This document shows positions 21,700 through 29,895 of a stretch of 30,781 bases of DNA, piece after piece. The stretch is from Bacilli bacterium (GTDB taxonomy: Bacteria; Bacillota_I; Bacilli_A; RF39; UBA660): the NCBI GenBank assembly GCA_900771805.1, contig CAAGPL010000014.1, forward strand, positions 1 to 30,781. The letters run 5' to 3'. The position numbers were made by a program, and so were the translations under genes. Numbering within the stretch: the first letter of the stretch is position 1; each line of letters starts with the position of its first letter. The notes under the pieces are model-generated. The model did not search any database and was not told the origin of the DNA. It saw nothing but the letters and a program-made list of their open reading frames with translations.

Positions 21700-23556
21700 A
21701 TGAAAATGAAAAAAAAGATTTTATTGGTAGTATGTTTTATTACGGTATTTTTTATTGAAATACAGTTTGTTTTTGCAAAGAATATAATTAAACTTCAAGA
21801 ATGTGAATATACAGAGGAATATAAAAAATACTTAAAGCTTAATGAGTCGGAAAAAAGAAAGTATATATTACCTCAAATGTGTAAAAGTACGTCTATAAAT
21901 CAGTTAGGTTCTAATCTTTCTTCTTCTATGGGAAGTGCAGAACAAACGTCATTTGATTTAAGAAAATTGAATAAATTAACACCAGTAAAAGATCAAAAAT
22001 CTACTGGTTTTTGTTGGACATTTGCTGCTAATGCAAGCATGGAGTCTAATTTGTTAGTAAATAATTTAGGTGAGTATGATTTAAGTGAGTCACATATGGA
22101 ATTATCGAATCAAAATACATTTAAATTAAGTTATAATACTTTTAATAGAAAATTTAATTCTGGTGGTAATTCACTTATAGCATCCGCATATGTTTTAAAT
22201 CATAGAGGTCCTGTTTTCGAAAGTGAAGTTCCTTTTGAAGTTGGGGAAAATTTAGTTAAAACTAATGCAACTAGTTATGATACAACAAACATTACAAATA
22301 AAAAAGCAAAAATTAGTGTTAATGATATTTCACTGCTTTTAGGAAGTGATACTTGTAGTAAAAATTCAACATTTACTACTGATTTAAAAAAATATTTAGT
22401 GAATTATGGAGCAATTACTACCAATATGTATTTTGACTCTATAAATGGATATACGAGTGATAATAATAAAAATATTGCAATATCTAATTCAATGATAGGG
22501 CCTTACTACTATTATAGTGGAACTAAAACTTCAAATCATGCTGTTACTATTGTTGGCTGGGATGATAACGTAAGTAAGGATAATTTTAAAGAAGGAAATA
22601 GACCAAATGAAAATGGGGCTTGGATTGTAAAAAATTCATATGGTGAATCAAATGAAATAGCAACACCTGATGGTAAAAAAGAAATTTTATCTGGTGATAA
22701 AGGTTATTATTATGTATCCTATGATGATACTAACATTTGTAAGCAAGCTTTTGGCTTTTATAATACAAAAACAAATGTAGAAGATAATGTATATTATTAT
22801 GATGAACTTGGATTTAATAATTATATGTTTATTAAAAATGATATATATGTTGGAACTGTTTTTAAAAAGAAAACGAGTGGTAACGAAAAACTTGAAAAAG
22901 TTACGTTTGCAACGTATCTAACTGGTGTTAGATATGAAGTATATTATGATGAACGTGGTAATTTAGAAAATAGCACTTTAATTGCTTCGGGGACAGTTGA
23001 TCATATGGGATATATGTCTATCAAGCCTAATCGTGACATTACTATTAATAATGATAAGTATGGAATAATAGTGAAATATTCTGCTGTTAATTTTGATGGA
23101 GAAATGATTTCTGTTTTACCGGCAATGTCAAAAACGGACAATTCACCTTACTCTACAGCTTCTATAACAGAGGGAGTTACATTTGTTTCAATAGATAAAG
23201 AAAGTTGGGCTGATACTTCAGTTAAAAATTTTAATACTTCTATTAGAGCATATACTAATAACACTTCAGATAGTTCTGTTACAACAACTACAACAAAAAA
23301 AACAACCACAACAACGAAGCAAGATAGCAAGACAACTACAACTAAAAAACAAAGTGATGAGGTAAATGATGATTCAACGGTCGAAGTAGAGGCTAATCCT
23401 AATAATGACGGAGACTCATATACAACAACACCAGAAAAAAATCCAAGTACTAGTGATTTAAATATTTTTGTTAGTATAACCCTATCTGGGATTTTAATTA
23501 TACTAATTATTATTTCTGTAATAAAAATATCAAAATTAAGGAGGAATGAGGTATAA
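21700..23556 (+). CDS. Secreted, wall-anchored C1 (papain-like) cysteine protease with lectin-like domain
   Basis: A 618-aa protein. A signal peptide (1-26, ending VFA) is followed by a mature N-terminal region, then a C1A peptidase (about 84-350) with oxyanion Q99 (VKDQ), nucleophile C105 (GFCWTFAA), H280 (SNHAVTIVGWDD) and N312 (WIVKNSYGE), all intact. A lectin-like module (about 358-518), usual after this bacterial C1 group, follows. Then come a Thr/Lys stalk (527-550), an acidic stretch, and a sorting signal: NPSTSD (581-586), hydrophobic segment, KLRRNEV tail. ATG at 21700 is preferred over GTG 21694; the SD region (GGTAGGTAG) is weak. It overlaps the next gene by one base. Likely a surface protease or adhesin anchored by the upstream class B sortase. 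Confidence 0.88.
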   Translation: MKMKKKILLVVCFITVFFIEIQFVFAKNIIKLQECEYTEEYKKYLKLNESEKRKYILPQMCKSTSINQLGSNLSSSMGSAEQTSFDLRKLNKLTPVKDQKSTGFCWTFAANASMESNLLVNNLGEYDLSESHMELSNQNTFKLSYNTFNRKFNSGGNSLIASAYVLNHRGPVFESEVPFEVGENLVKTNATSYDTTNITNKKAKISVNDISLLLGSDTCSKNSTFTTDLKKYLVNYGAITTNMYFDSINGYTSDNNKNIAISNSMIGPYYYYSGTKTSNHAVTIVGWDDNVSKDNFKEGNRPNENGAWIVKNSYGESNEIATPDGKKEILSGDKGYYYVSYDDTNICKQAFGFYNTKTNVEDNVYYYDELGFNNYMFIKNDIYVGTVFKKKTSGNEKLEKVTFATYLTGVRYEVYYDERGNLENSTLIASGTVDHMGYMSIKPNRDITINNDKYGIIVKYSAVNFDGEMISVLPAMSKTDNSPYSTASITEGVTFVSIDKESWADTSVKNFNTSIRAYTNNTSDSSVTTTTTKKTTTTTKQDSKTTTTKKQSDEVNDDSTVEVEANPNNDGDSYTTTPEKNPSTSDLNIFVSITLSGILIILIIISVIKISKLRRNEV

Positions 23557-24317
23557 TGAAAAAAATATTAAAATTAAGTTTATTTGCTATTATTATATTC
23601 TTTTTTGTTTCAAAAGTATCAGCACTTACTGCTGAAGAAATAAAAAAACTAGATACTGATGGTTTTATAGGAATGCCAGCTTTTATAACTAGTAATGGTT
23701 CTAAAGTTAATGTATATAAAACATCAGACTATAATTTGTTTTATCAGTGGCAAGAAATGTCATTAGAAACCTATAATAATTTAAAATTAAAGAATGAGGA
23801 AATGAAAAAAGTATATGATGAGGAAGTGGAATATTCTAAGACAAATAAACCTGATACTTCTGATAGAGAAGCAGTAAATAAATATAATGAGAAAATAAAA
23901 GAATACAATGAAAAAATAAATGAGCTTCGTAATCAATATTATAAATTATTACCATCTTTTGGAAATGATTGGATTTCTGTAAATTTATCAGAAAATAAGG
24001 TTTATCCACCGAGTGATGTTTTTTCTGGAAAGAAACCATTTGTGCTATATGTGAAGTTAGAAGATAAACAAAATAGTAATATTATTTATGATTATGGTGT
24101 GTTACAACTTGACGGAGATAACGATGAAAGTAAAATAGAAGATGATTCTGAGGATATAAAAAAAGATGTGGTTACTACTACAAAGAAAGTAGTTGAAAAT
24201 AATAATATTTCTAATCCTAAAACAGCAGATGTTAAAATAACTTTAGTAATGCTTGGAATACTAGTTATGGGAATGTTTGTTATATTAGGCTATAAAAAAG
24301 TTAAAAAGAAAGGATAA
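23556..24317 (+). CDS. Secreted sortase B substrate with NPKTAD signal, unknown function
   Basis: A 253-aa protein. A signal peptide (1-23, VSA cleavage) is followed by a novel exterior region with a charged coiled-coil-like stretch (about 68-130) rich in Lys/Glu/Asn and then a beta-rich part (about 135-186). An acidic/Thr-Lys spacer (187-215) leads to NPKTAD (220-225), a hydrophobic span (about 228-246) and a KKVKKKG tail. The signal fits class B sortases. Start ATG overlaps the upstream TAA (TAATG), with AAGGAGG 10 bases upstream, so it is translationally coupled to the C1 protease. It may be a partner or inhibitor of the protease; the sequence gives no domain match I can name. Confidence 0.8.
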   Translation: MKKILKLSLFAIIIFFFVSKVSALTAEEIKKLDTDGFIGMPAFITSNGSKVNVYKTSDYNLFYQWQEMSLETYNNLKLKNEEMKKVYDEEVEYSKTNKPDTSDREAVNKYNEKIKEYNEKINELRNQYYKLLPSFGNDWISVNLSENKVYPPSDVFSGKKPFVLYVKLEDKQNSNIIYDYGVLQLDGDNDESKIEDDSEDIKKDVVTTTKKVVENNNISNPKTADVKITLVMLGILVMGMFVILGYKKVKKKG

Positions 24318-24335
24318 CATTAAGTTATCTTTTTT
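24310..24335 (+). terminator. Intrinsic terminator of the surface-protein operon
   Basis: GATAAC (24313-24318), loop ATTAA, GTTATC (24324-24329), with flanking A/T pairing and a T6 run. Confidence 0.8.
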
Positions 24336-24355
24336 ATTTTTCTAACTTATAGTAC

Positions 24356-24384
24356 TTGCATGCAATACTAAAATAGGTTATAGT
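24356..24384 (+). promoter_or_regulatory. rdgB promoter
   Basis: TTGCAT (24356-24361), 17 bases, TATAGT (24379-24384). The -35 is part of the palindrome TTGCATGCAA (24356-24365). Confidence 0.55.
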
Positions 24385-24417
24385 GTTGATAATTAGTAAT
24401 TGACTGGAGAGTGTAAA

Positions 24418-25026
24418 ATGAAAAAAGAAACAATAGTAGTTGCAAGTAGTAATAAAGGTAAAATAAGAGAAATAAAAGAAATATTTAAAGATTATGATGT
24501 ATTATCAATAAAAGATATGGAGGACATGTTAGGCAAAAAAATAGTTGTTAATGAAAATAAAGATACATTTAAAGAAAATGCATTAGAGAAGGTAAGAGAT
24601 TTATATGAACAAGTTGGTGATGAATATATATGCATTGCTGATGATTCAGGAATTTCAATAGACGTATTAAATGGTTTTCCTGGTGTACATACTGCAAGAT
24701 GGTTAGATGTTGATGATCATATTAAAAATCTAGAGTTATTAAAAAAAGTAGGTAAAACATTAAAAGAAAAAAGAAAATGCCATTATACAACAGTTATTGC
24801 TTTAAAAAGTAAAAACGTTGAGAAAACATTTGAGTGTGTTTTATCTGGAATAGTAAATAATAATGCAAGAGGTGAAAATGGTTTTGGGTTTGATGAAATA
24901 TTTGAACTTCCAAATGGAAAGACATTAGCAGAAATATCTACTTTAGAAAAATTAAAATTGAGCCCAAGAAAAGAAGCTTTGGATATGTTAAATAAATATT
25001 TAAAAAAATTTAAAACGGAAAAATAA
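24418..25026 (+). CDS. rdgB: RdgB/HAM1 non-canonical purine NTP pyrophosphatase
   Basis: Hydrolyses dITP, ITP and XTP to monophosphates, protecting DNA from deaminated purines. Motifs: SSNKGKIREI (10-19), ADDSG (74-78), GENGFGFDEIF (family GFGYDPIF) and SPRKEAL near the C-terminus, where most members read SHR. Length 202 aa is normal. A TTG start at 24400 is in frame, but GGAGAG (24404-24409) serves the ATG at 24418. It sits directly before the S10 operon with its own terminator between. Confidence 0.92.
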   Translation: MKKETIVVASSNKGKIREIKEIFKDYDVLSIKDMEDMLGKKIVVNENKDTFKENALEKVRDLYEQVGDEYICIADDSGISIDVLNGFPGVHTARWLDVDDHIKNLELLKKVGKTLKEKRKCHYTTVIALKSKNVEKTFECVLSGIVNNNARGENGFGFDEIFELPNGKTLAEISTLEKLKLSPRKEALDMLNKYLKKFKTEK

Positions 25027-25043
25027 TGTTTTTCTGTTTTTTT
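25012..25043 (+). terminator. Intrinsic terminator after rdgB
   Basis: AAAACGGAAAAA (25012-25023), loop TAATG, TTTTTCTGTTTT (25029-25040; one G-T), T7 from 25037. The left arm lies in the last rdgB codons. Confidence 0.75.
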
Positions 25044-25127
25044 AATATCTAAAATTTAACATAAATATTAAAAAAAATAATAAAATTTTGTATGAAGAAA
25101 AAAAGTTGAAAAAATTTAAAAAACCCC

Positions 25128-25156
25128 TTGAAATAAAGGAATTCTTCTGATATAAT
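25128..25156 (+). promoter_or_regulatory. S10 operon promoter
   Basis: TTGAAA (25128-25133), exactly 17 bases, TATAAT (25151-25156) with extended TG at 25148-25149. It is the strongest promoter match in the window. The DNA from the rdgB terminator to this point (25044-25127) is AT-rich and holds nothing else recognisable. Confidence 0.9.
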
Positions 25157-25162
25157 GGTAAC

Positions 25163-25284
25163 TGCGTGTAGATGCATGGATGTGCGAGGTTGCTGATACA
25201 CCCGGTTAAGTTGTTTTTATAGCATAAGGGTAATCAGGTAATTCGTTACGGAGCTAGTCTATACCAGATATAGGCGAAGGGAGG
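25163..25284 (+). promoter_or_regulatory. Structured S10 operon leader RNA
   Basis: About 130 nt between the predicted transcription start and the rpsJ ATG, markedly richer in G and C than its surroundings. The stretch GTGCGAGGTTGCTGATACAC (25182-25201) and the following CCGG resemble the conserved leader of Bacillota S10 operons. GTGTA (25166-25170) can pair with TACAC (25197-25201); alternatively GG-TGTG (25178-25184) pairs with TACACC (25197-25202). A further hairpin CTATA/TATAG lies at 25259-25273. Likely a ribosomal-protein-responsive leader; the ligand is not shown by the sequence. Confidence 0.65.
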
Positions 25285-25294
25285 ATAATTAAGT

Positions 25295-25597
25295 ATGTCA
25301 AATAAAATTCGAATTAAATTAAAAGCATATGAACATCGTTCTTTAGATTTAGCTGCTTCTAAAATAGTTGAAACGGTTAAACGTACTGGAGGTAAGGTAT
25401 CAGGACCTGTTCCACTACCTACTGAAATTCAAAAGTACACTATTTTAAGAGCTGTTCATAAGTATAAAGATTCACGTGAACAATTCGAAATGCGTACTCA
25501 CAAAAGATTAATTGATATTACAGAACCAAGCAAGGAAACAATTGATGCTTTACAACATCTTGATTTACCAAGCGGTGTTGATATCGAAATTAAATAA
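25295..25597 (+). CDS. rpsJ: 30S ribosomal protein S10
   Basis: First gene of the S10 operon; part of the 30S head and, as NusE, of transcription antitermination complexes. The 100-aa sequence is typical: IRIKLKAYEHRSLD, GPVPLPTEIQKYTILRAVHKYKDSREQFEMRTHKR, and the closing LPSGVDIEIK. Strong SD AAGGGAGG ten bases upstream. Confidence 0.98.
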   Translation: MSNKIRIKLKAYEHRSLDLAASKIVETVKRTGGKVSGPVPLPTEIQKYTILRAVHKYKDSREQFEMRTHKRLIDITEPSKETIDALQHLDLPSGVDIEIK

Positions 25598-25612
25598 TTA
25601 TAGGAGGAAAAA

Positions 25613-26353
25613 ATGGAAAGAAAAGGAATCTTAGGTCGTAAGCTAGGAATGACTCAAGTTTTTTCTAAGGATGGTAAATTAATTCCAGTTACAGTAGTTG
25701 AGGTAGAACCTAATGTTGTAACTCAAATTAAAACTGTAGAAACTGATGGTTATGAAGCTATCCAATTAGCTTTTGATACTAAAAGAGAAAAGTTAAGTAA
25801 CAAAGCAGAAAAAGGTCATCTAGCAAAAGCTAATACTGCTCCTAAGCGCTTCTTAAAAGAGATTCGCGGAGTTGATATTAGTAAATATGAACTTGGTCAA
25901 GAACTTTCGGTTGAAGTTTTTGAAGAAGGAGAAATGGTTGATGTTACAGGAATCTCTAAGGGTAAAGGTTTCCAAGGCGTTATTAAACGTTATAATCAAT
26001 CAAGAGGTCCAATGGGACACGGATCTCAATATCATAGAGGTGTTGGTTCTCTAGGAACAATGAGACCAATGCGTGTATTTAAAGGTAAGAAATTACCAGG
26101 ACACATGGGACATGTTACTATTACAATGCAAAATTTAGAAGTAGTAGCTGTAATGCCTGAAGAAAATGTAATTTTAATTAAGGGTAATGTTCCAGGTGCT
26201 AAAAAGTCTTTAGTTATCATCAAATCAGCTGTTAAAAAGCCAAATGTTAAAAAAGAAAAGGTTGAACTAGTAAGTTATAAAACTATTGAACCTGAGGCTT
26301 TAGAACAAACTGAAAGTGAGATAAACGAAGCATCACAAGAAACAGCTGAATAA
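25613..26353 (+). CDS. rplC: 50S ribosomal protein L3 with C-terminal extension
   Basis: Early-assembly 50S protein reaching toward the peptidyl-transferase centre. It begins RKGILGRKLGMTQVF and carries the L3 core RGPMGHGSQYHRGVGSLGTM with the conserved Gln that is methylated in some bacteria. The family core ends near residue 208 (KSAVKKP). About 38 further residues, acidic and Glu/Thr/Ser-rich (ending SETAE-like), extend it to 246 aa versus about 209 usual. The SD is AGGAGG. Confidence 0.97.
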   Translation: MERKGILGRKLGMTQVFSKDGKLIPVTVVEVEPNVVTQIKTVETDGYEAIQLAFDTKREKLSNKAEKGHLAKANTAPKRFLKEIRGVDISKYELGQELSVEVFEEGEMVDVTGISKGKGFQGVIKRYNQSRGPMGHGSQYHRGVGSLGTMRPMRVFKGKKLPGHMGHVTITMQNLEVVAVMPEENVILIKGNVPGAKKSLVIIKSAVKKPNVKKEKVELVSYKTIEPEALEQTESEINEASQETAE

Positions 26354-26402
26354 TAGCTTTAAAAAATTGATTTTATACTTGTGATGAAAGGAGGATTTTA
26401 AA

Positions 26403-27029
26403 ATGCCAAAGACAGCACTTTTAAATTTAAAAGGTGAAAAGATTAAAGACATTAAATTAGATGACAGTGTTTGGGGAATTACTCCAAATGATCAAGTTGT
26501 CTATGAACATATAAATTTAGCAATGGCTAACCAAAGACAAGGAACTCATGCTACTAAAACTCGTAGTGATGTTTCAGGTGGAGGAAGAAAGCCATGGAGA
26601 CAAAAAGGAACTGGTAACGCTCGTCAAGGGTCTACTAGAGCACCACACTTTGTTGGTGGTGGTGTAGTATTTGGACCAAGTTCAAATAGAAACTACACAA
26701 AAAAGATGAATAAAAAGGTTCGTCGTTTAGCTCTTAAGTCAGCATTGACTTATAAAGCAAATGATAAAGAAGTTGTTGTTTTAGAAAATATTAATGCTGA
26801 AACAAACAAAACAAAAGATATGTTAAAACTATTAGAAAGCTTAAATTTAAGTGGAAAATTATTAATTGTTACTACTGAATTGACTGAAAATTTAATTTTA
26901 GCAACAAGAAATATTGGTTCTATTAAATTAGTTTTAGCAAATGAATTAAATACTTATGATGTTTTATATTGTGATAAATTAGTTATCACACAAGATGCAT
27001 TAAAATATGTTGAGGAGGTGCTTAAATAA
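26403..27029 (+). CDS. rplD: 50S ribosomal protein L4
   Basis: 208-aa 50S protein lining the exit tunnel; in several bacteria it also represses its own operon. The tunnel-loop region shows RSDVSGGGRKPWRQKGTGNARQGS-like sequence at about 55-80, followed by FGPSSNRNYTKKMNKK. A 49-nt gap separates it from rplC; AAAGGAGG precedes the ATG. Its TAA overlaps the rplW ATG by one base. Confidence 0.97.
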   Translation: MPKTALLNLKGEKIKDIKLDDSVWGITPNDQVVYEHINLAMANQRQGTHATKTRSDVSGGGRKPWRQKGTGNARQGSTRAPHFVGGGVVFGPSSNRNYTKKMNKKVRRLALKSALTYKANDKEVVVLENINAETNKTKDMLKLLESLNLSGKLLIVTTELTENLILATRNIGSIKLVLANELNTYDVLYCDKLVITQDALKYVEEVLK

Positions 27030-27301
27030 TGAAAGAAATAATAAAAGCACCAATTATAACTGAAAAATCAGCTAATATTTCAGCTGATGGTAAAAAAGTT
27101 GTATTAAAAGTATCTAAGGATGCTAATAAAGTTCAAATAAGACAAGCTGTTGAAAAAGCGTTTGATGTTAAAGTAATAAATGTTAATACTGTAAATGTTC
27201 GTGCTAAGAAAAAAAGAGTAGGACGTTATGAAGGAAAAACTAAAGCTTATAAAAAAGCTATAGTAACTTTAGCTGAAGGCAGCAAGATAGAATTAAGCTA
27301 A
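27029..27301 (+). CDS. rplW: 50S ribosomal protein L23
   Basis: A 90-aa protein at the exit-tunnel rim, docking site for trigger factor and SRP. It reads IIKAPIITEKS at the start and VNTVNVRAKKKRVGRYEGKT in the loop arm, then KKAIVTLAEGSKIE. The TAATG overlap with rplD and GAGGAGG inside rplD imply translational coupling. Confidence 0.97.
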   Translation: MKEIIKAPIITEKSANISADGKKVVLKVSKDANKVQIRQAVEKAFDVKVINVNTVNVRAKKKRVGRYEGKTKAYKKAIVTLAEGSKIELS

Positions 27302-27316
27302 TAAGGAGGAAATATA

Positions 27317-28144
27317 ATGCCAGTTAAAAAGTTCAGACCAACTACAAATGCTAGAAGACAAATGAGTACTTTGGTTAATGATGAAATAACTAAAAATACC
27401 CCTGAAAAAAGCTTAGTAGTTAATAAGAAGAAAACAAGTGGTCGTAATAACTTAGGTCGTATAACTGTAAGACATCGTGGTGGTGAAGAAAAACGTAAAT
27501 ATCGTTTAATTGATTTTAAAAGAAATAAATTTGATATTACAGGAAAAGTAGCTGCTATTGAATACGATCCAAACAGAAGTGCAAATATAGCGCTTATAAA
27601 TTACAAAGATGGTGAAAAAAGATATATTATAGCTCCTAAAGGATTAAAAGTTGGAGATATAATTGTTAGCGGTCAAAACGTTGATGTTAAAGTTGGTAAT
27701 GCTATGCCAATTATGAACATTCCTGTTGGTACTGTAATTCATAACATCGAATTAAAACCAGGAAAAGGAGCTCAACTTGCTCGTAGTGCAGGATCTAGTG
27801 CACAAATTCTTGGACGTGAAGAAAAATATGTATTAATAAGATTAAGAAGTGGTGAAACAAGAAAGATTCTTGGTACTTGTATGGCTACTATTGGTGAGGT
27901 TGGTAATGCTGACTATGCACTAGTTAATTTAGGTAAAGCAGGACGTACTCGTCACATGGGAATTCGTCCAACAGTACGTGGTTCTGTTATGAATCCTAAT
28001 GATCACCCACATGGTGGTGGTGAAGGTAGAGCTCCAGTAGGACGTAAACAACCAATGACACCTTGGGGTAAACCTGCACTTGGTATGAAGACTCGTAATA
28101 ATAAAAAGGCTTCAACTAAGTTAATCGTAAGCCGTAAAAAATAA
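27317..28144 (+). CDS. rplB: 50S ribosomal protein L2
   Basis: A 275-aa 23S-binding protein near the peptidyl-transferase centre. Motifs RNNLGRITVRHRGGEEKRKYR (about 43-63), EYDPNRSANIALI and the conserved NPNDHPHGGGEGRAPVGR with the invariant His. Length is standard. Confidence 0.98.
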   Translation: MPVKKFRPTTNARRQMSTLVNDEITKNTPEKSLVVNKKKTSGRNNLGRITVRHRGGEEKRKYRLIDFKRNKFDITGKVAAIEYDPNRSANIALINYKDGEKRYIIAPKGLKVGDIIVSGQNVDVKVGNAMPIMNIPVGTVIHNIELKPGKGAQLARSAGSSAQILGREEKYVLIRLRSGETRKILGTCMATIGEVGNADYALVNLGKAGRTRHMGIRPTVRGSVMNPNDHPHGGGEGRAPVGRKQPMTPWGKPALGMKTRNNKKASTKLIVSRKK

Positions 28145-28163
28145 AAGAAAGGAAAAATAGAAA

Positions 28164-28436
28164 ATGGCAAGAAGCATAAAAAAAGGACCTTATGTATTTG
28201 ATAGATTACTTAAAAAGGTTCAAAAATTAAATGAAGAAGGCAAAAAAGAAGTAATTAAAACTTGGTCACGCCGTTCAACAATATTTCCAGATTTTATAGG
28301 ACACACTTTTGCGGTTCATAATGGTAAGGATTTTATACCTGTTTATGTTACTGAGGATATGGTTGGACATAAACTAGGAGAATTTTCTCTTACTCGTAAA
28401 TGTGGTGGACACGGCGAGAATAAAGACAAGAAGTAA
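28164..28436 (+). CDS. rpsS: 30S ribosomal protein S19
   Basis: A 90-aa 30S head protein. It begins ARSIKKGPYVFDRLLKKV and includes TWSRRSTIFPDFIGHTFAVHNG and GHKLGEFSLTRK, all typical. SD AGAAAGGA precedes the ATG. Confidence 0.98.
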   Translation: MARSIKKGPYVFDRLLKKVQKLNEEGKKEVIKTWSRRSTIFPDFIGHTFAVHNGKDFIPVYVTEDMVGHKLGEFSLTRKCGGHGENKDKK

Positions 28437-28458
28437 TAACTAGAAGGGAGATAATGTA

Positions 28459-28791
28459 ATGGAAGCGAAAGCAATTGCGAAAACAGTTCGTATTTCCGCT
28501 TTAAAATCTCGTTTAGTTATGAGGTTAGTAAACGGAAAAAGCGTAAGTGAAGCTATGGCTATTTTAAATAATATGAATAACAAAGCTGCACGCGTTATTA
28601 AAAAAGTATTAATTTCAGCAGTAGCAAATGCTGAAAATAATCATAATCTTGATAAGGAAAAACTTTATGTAAAGGAAGCATATGTAAATGATGGTCCTGT
28701 ACTTAAAAGATCAGTACCTGATTCAAGAGGAAGAATTGCAAAGAACGATCACCGTACAAGTCATGTAACAGTGGTTGTTGCAGAAAGATAA
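28459..28791 (+). CDS. rplV: 50S ribosomal protein L22
   Basis: A 110-aa exit-tunnel protein. Landmarks: TVRISALKSRLVMRLVNGKSV, AVANAENNHNLD, and the tunnel hairpin VNDGPVLKRSVPDSRGRIAKNDHRTSHVTVVV, which forms the macrolide-exposed loop in other species. Length is normal. Confidence 0.98.
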   Translation: MEAKAIAKTVRISALKSRLVMRLVNGKSVSEAMAILNNMNNKAARVIKKVLISAVANAENNHNLDKEKLYVKEAYVNDGPVLKRSVPDSRGRIAKNDHRTSHVTVVVAER

Positions 28792-28808
28792 TGTAAGGAG
28801 GAAAACTA

Positions 28809-29486
28809 ATGGGTCAAAAAGTTAATCCTGCAGGTTTAAGACTTGGTATTAACAAGGACTGGACTGCTAAATGGTATGCATCAAGCAAAGATTTTTCTAA
28901 AACTTTAGAAAATGACATGAAAATTCGTAAATTTTTATCTAAAAAATTAAAGAATGCAGCAGTTTCTTCTATAACAATTGAAAGAAGTAATAAAAAGACC
29001 GAAGTTAAAATCAGTACTGCAAAACCTGGTGTTGTTATAGGACACGGTGGAGAAGAAATAGAAAAATTAAAAACTGGATTAAACAAATTAGTAAATGAAG
29101 AAATCCAAGTTTCAATAATTGAAGTTAAGAACCCTGATTTGGATGCTCAGTTAGTTGCTGATAATATTGCAAGCCAAATTGAAAATAGAGGTTCATATAG
29201 AATGGCTCAAAAAAGAGCTATTAGAAACACAATGAAAGCTGGAGCAAAAGGAATTAAAACATTATGCTCTGGACGTTTAAATGGAGCAGAAATTGCTCGT
29301 AGTGAAGGCTATAATGAAGGTACTACACCTTTACATACTTTAAGAGCAAATATTGATTATGCAACTAGTGAAGCAGATACTACATATGGTAAAATAGGCG
29401 TTAAAGTATGGATTTATAAAGGTGAAATACTTCCTTCAAAGAGAAAAAACGGAGGTGTTCGTGATGTTAATGCCAAAAAGAACTAA
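28809..29486 (+). CDS. rpsC: 30S ribosomal protein S3
   Basis: A 225-aa protein with an N-terminal MGQKVNPAGLRLGINKDWTAKWYA, a type II KH domain around PGVVIGHGGEEIEKLK (about 73-88), and a C-terminal S3 domain (RMAQKRAIRNTMKAGAKG, GKIGVKVWIYKGE). It forms part of the mRNA entry site. Its last 23 bases overlap rplP. Confidence 0.97.
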   Translation: MGQKVNPAGLRLGINKDWTAKWYASSKDFSKTLENDMKIRKFLSKKLKNAAVSSITIERSNKKTEVKISTAKPGVVIGHGGEEIEKLKTGLNKLVNEEIQVSIIEVKNPDLDAQLVADNIASQIENRGSYRMAQKRAIRNTMKAGAKGIKTLCSGRLNGAEIARSEGYNEGTTPLHTLRANIDYATSEADTTYGKIGVKVWIYKGEILPSKRKNGGVRDVNAKKN

Positions 29487-29895
29487 ATATCGTAAACCTC
29501 ATAGAATTTATCATGAAGGAAAATCAAAAGGAAATACAAAAGTAACTTTTGGTGAGTATGGCTTAATGGCTAAGGAAGGTGCTTGGATAACAGCACAGCA
29601 AATTGAAGCAGCTCGTGTTGCTATGACTCGTTATATGAAACGTGGCGGTAAGGTATATGTTAATATATTCCCACATCTTTCATTAACAAAAAAGCCTTTA
29701 GAAACTCGTCAAGGTAAAGGTAAAGGTAATCCAGAAAGCTGGGTTGCAGTTGTAAAAGAAGGAAAAATTATGTTTGAGGTTGCTGGAGTAACTGAGGAAG
29801 TTGCTCGTGAAGCATTAAGACTTGCAATGCACAAGTTACCAATCAAATGTAAATTTGTAACTAAAGAAAATGGTGGTGAAACAAATGAAGGTTAA
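29464..29895 (+). CDS. rplP: 50S ribosomal protein L16
   Basis: A 143-aa protein that organises tRNA binding at the A and P sites. The start MLMPKRTKYRK mirrors the Bacillus MLLPKRVKYR; ATG at 29464 lies six bases after GGAGGTG (29451-29457), so a longer in-frame start at 29422 is rejected. The conserved GAWIT..QIEAAR and ETRQGKGKGNPESWVAVV (with the loop Arg) are present. It overlaps rpsC by 23 nt and rpmC by 11 nt. Confidence 0.95.
   Translation: MLMPKRTKYRKPHRIYHEGKSKGNTKVTFGEYGLMAKEGAWITAQQIEAARVAMTRYMKRGGKVYVNIFPHLSLTKKPLETRQGKGKGNPESWVAVVKEGKIMFEVAGVTEEVAREALRLAMHKLPIKCKFVTKENGGETNEG

Noticed and set aside
23148..23330. Minus-strand Val-rich ORF opposite the protease stalk
   Set aside because: It is the reverse complement of the ACA/AAA-rich Thr/Lys repeat; composition alone keeps it open.
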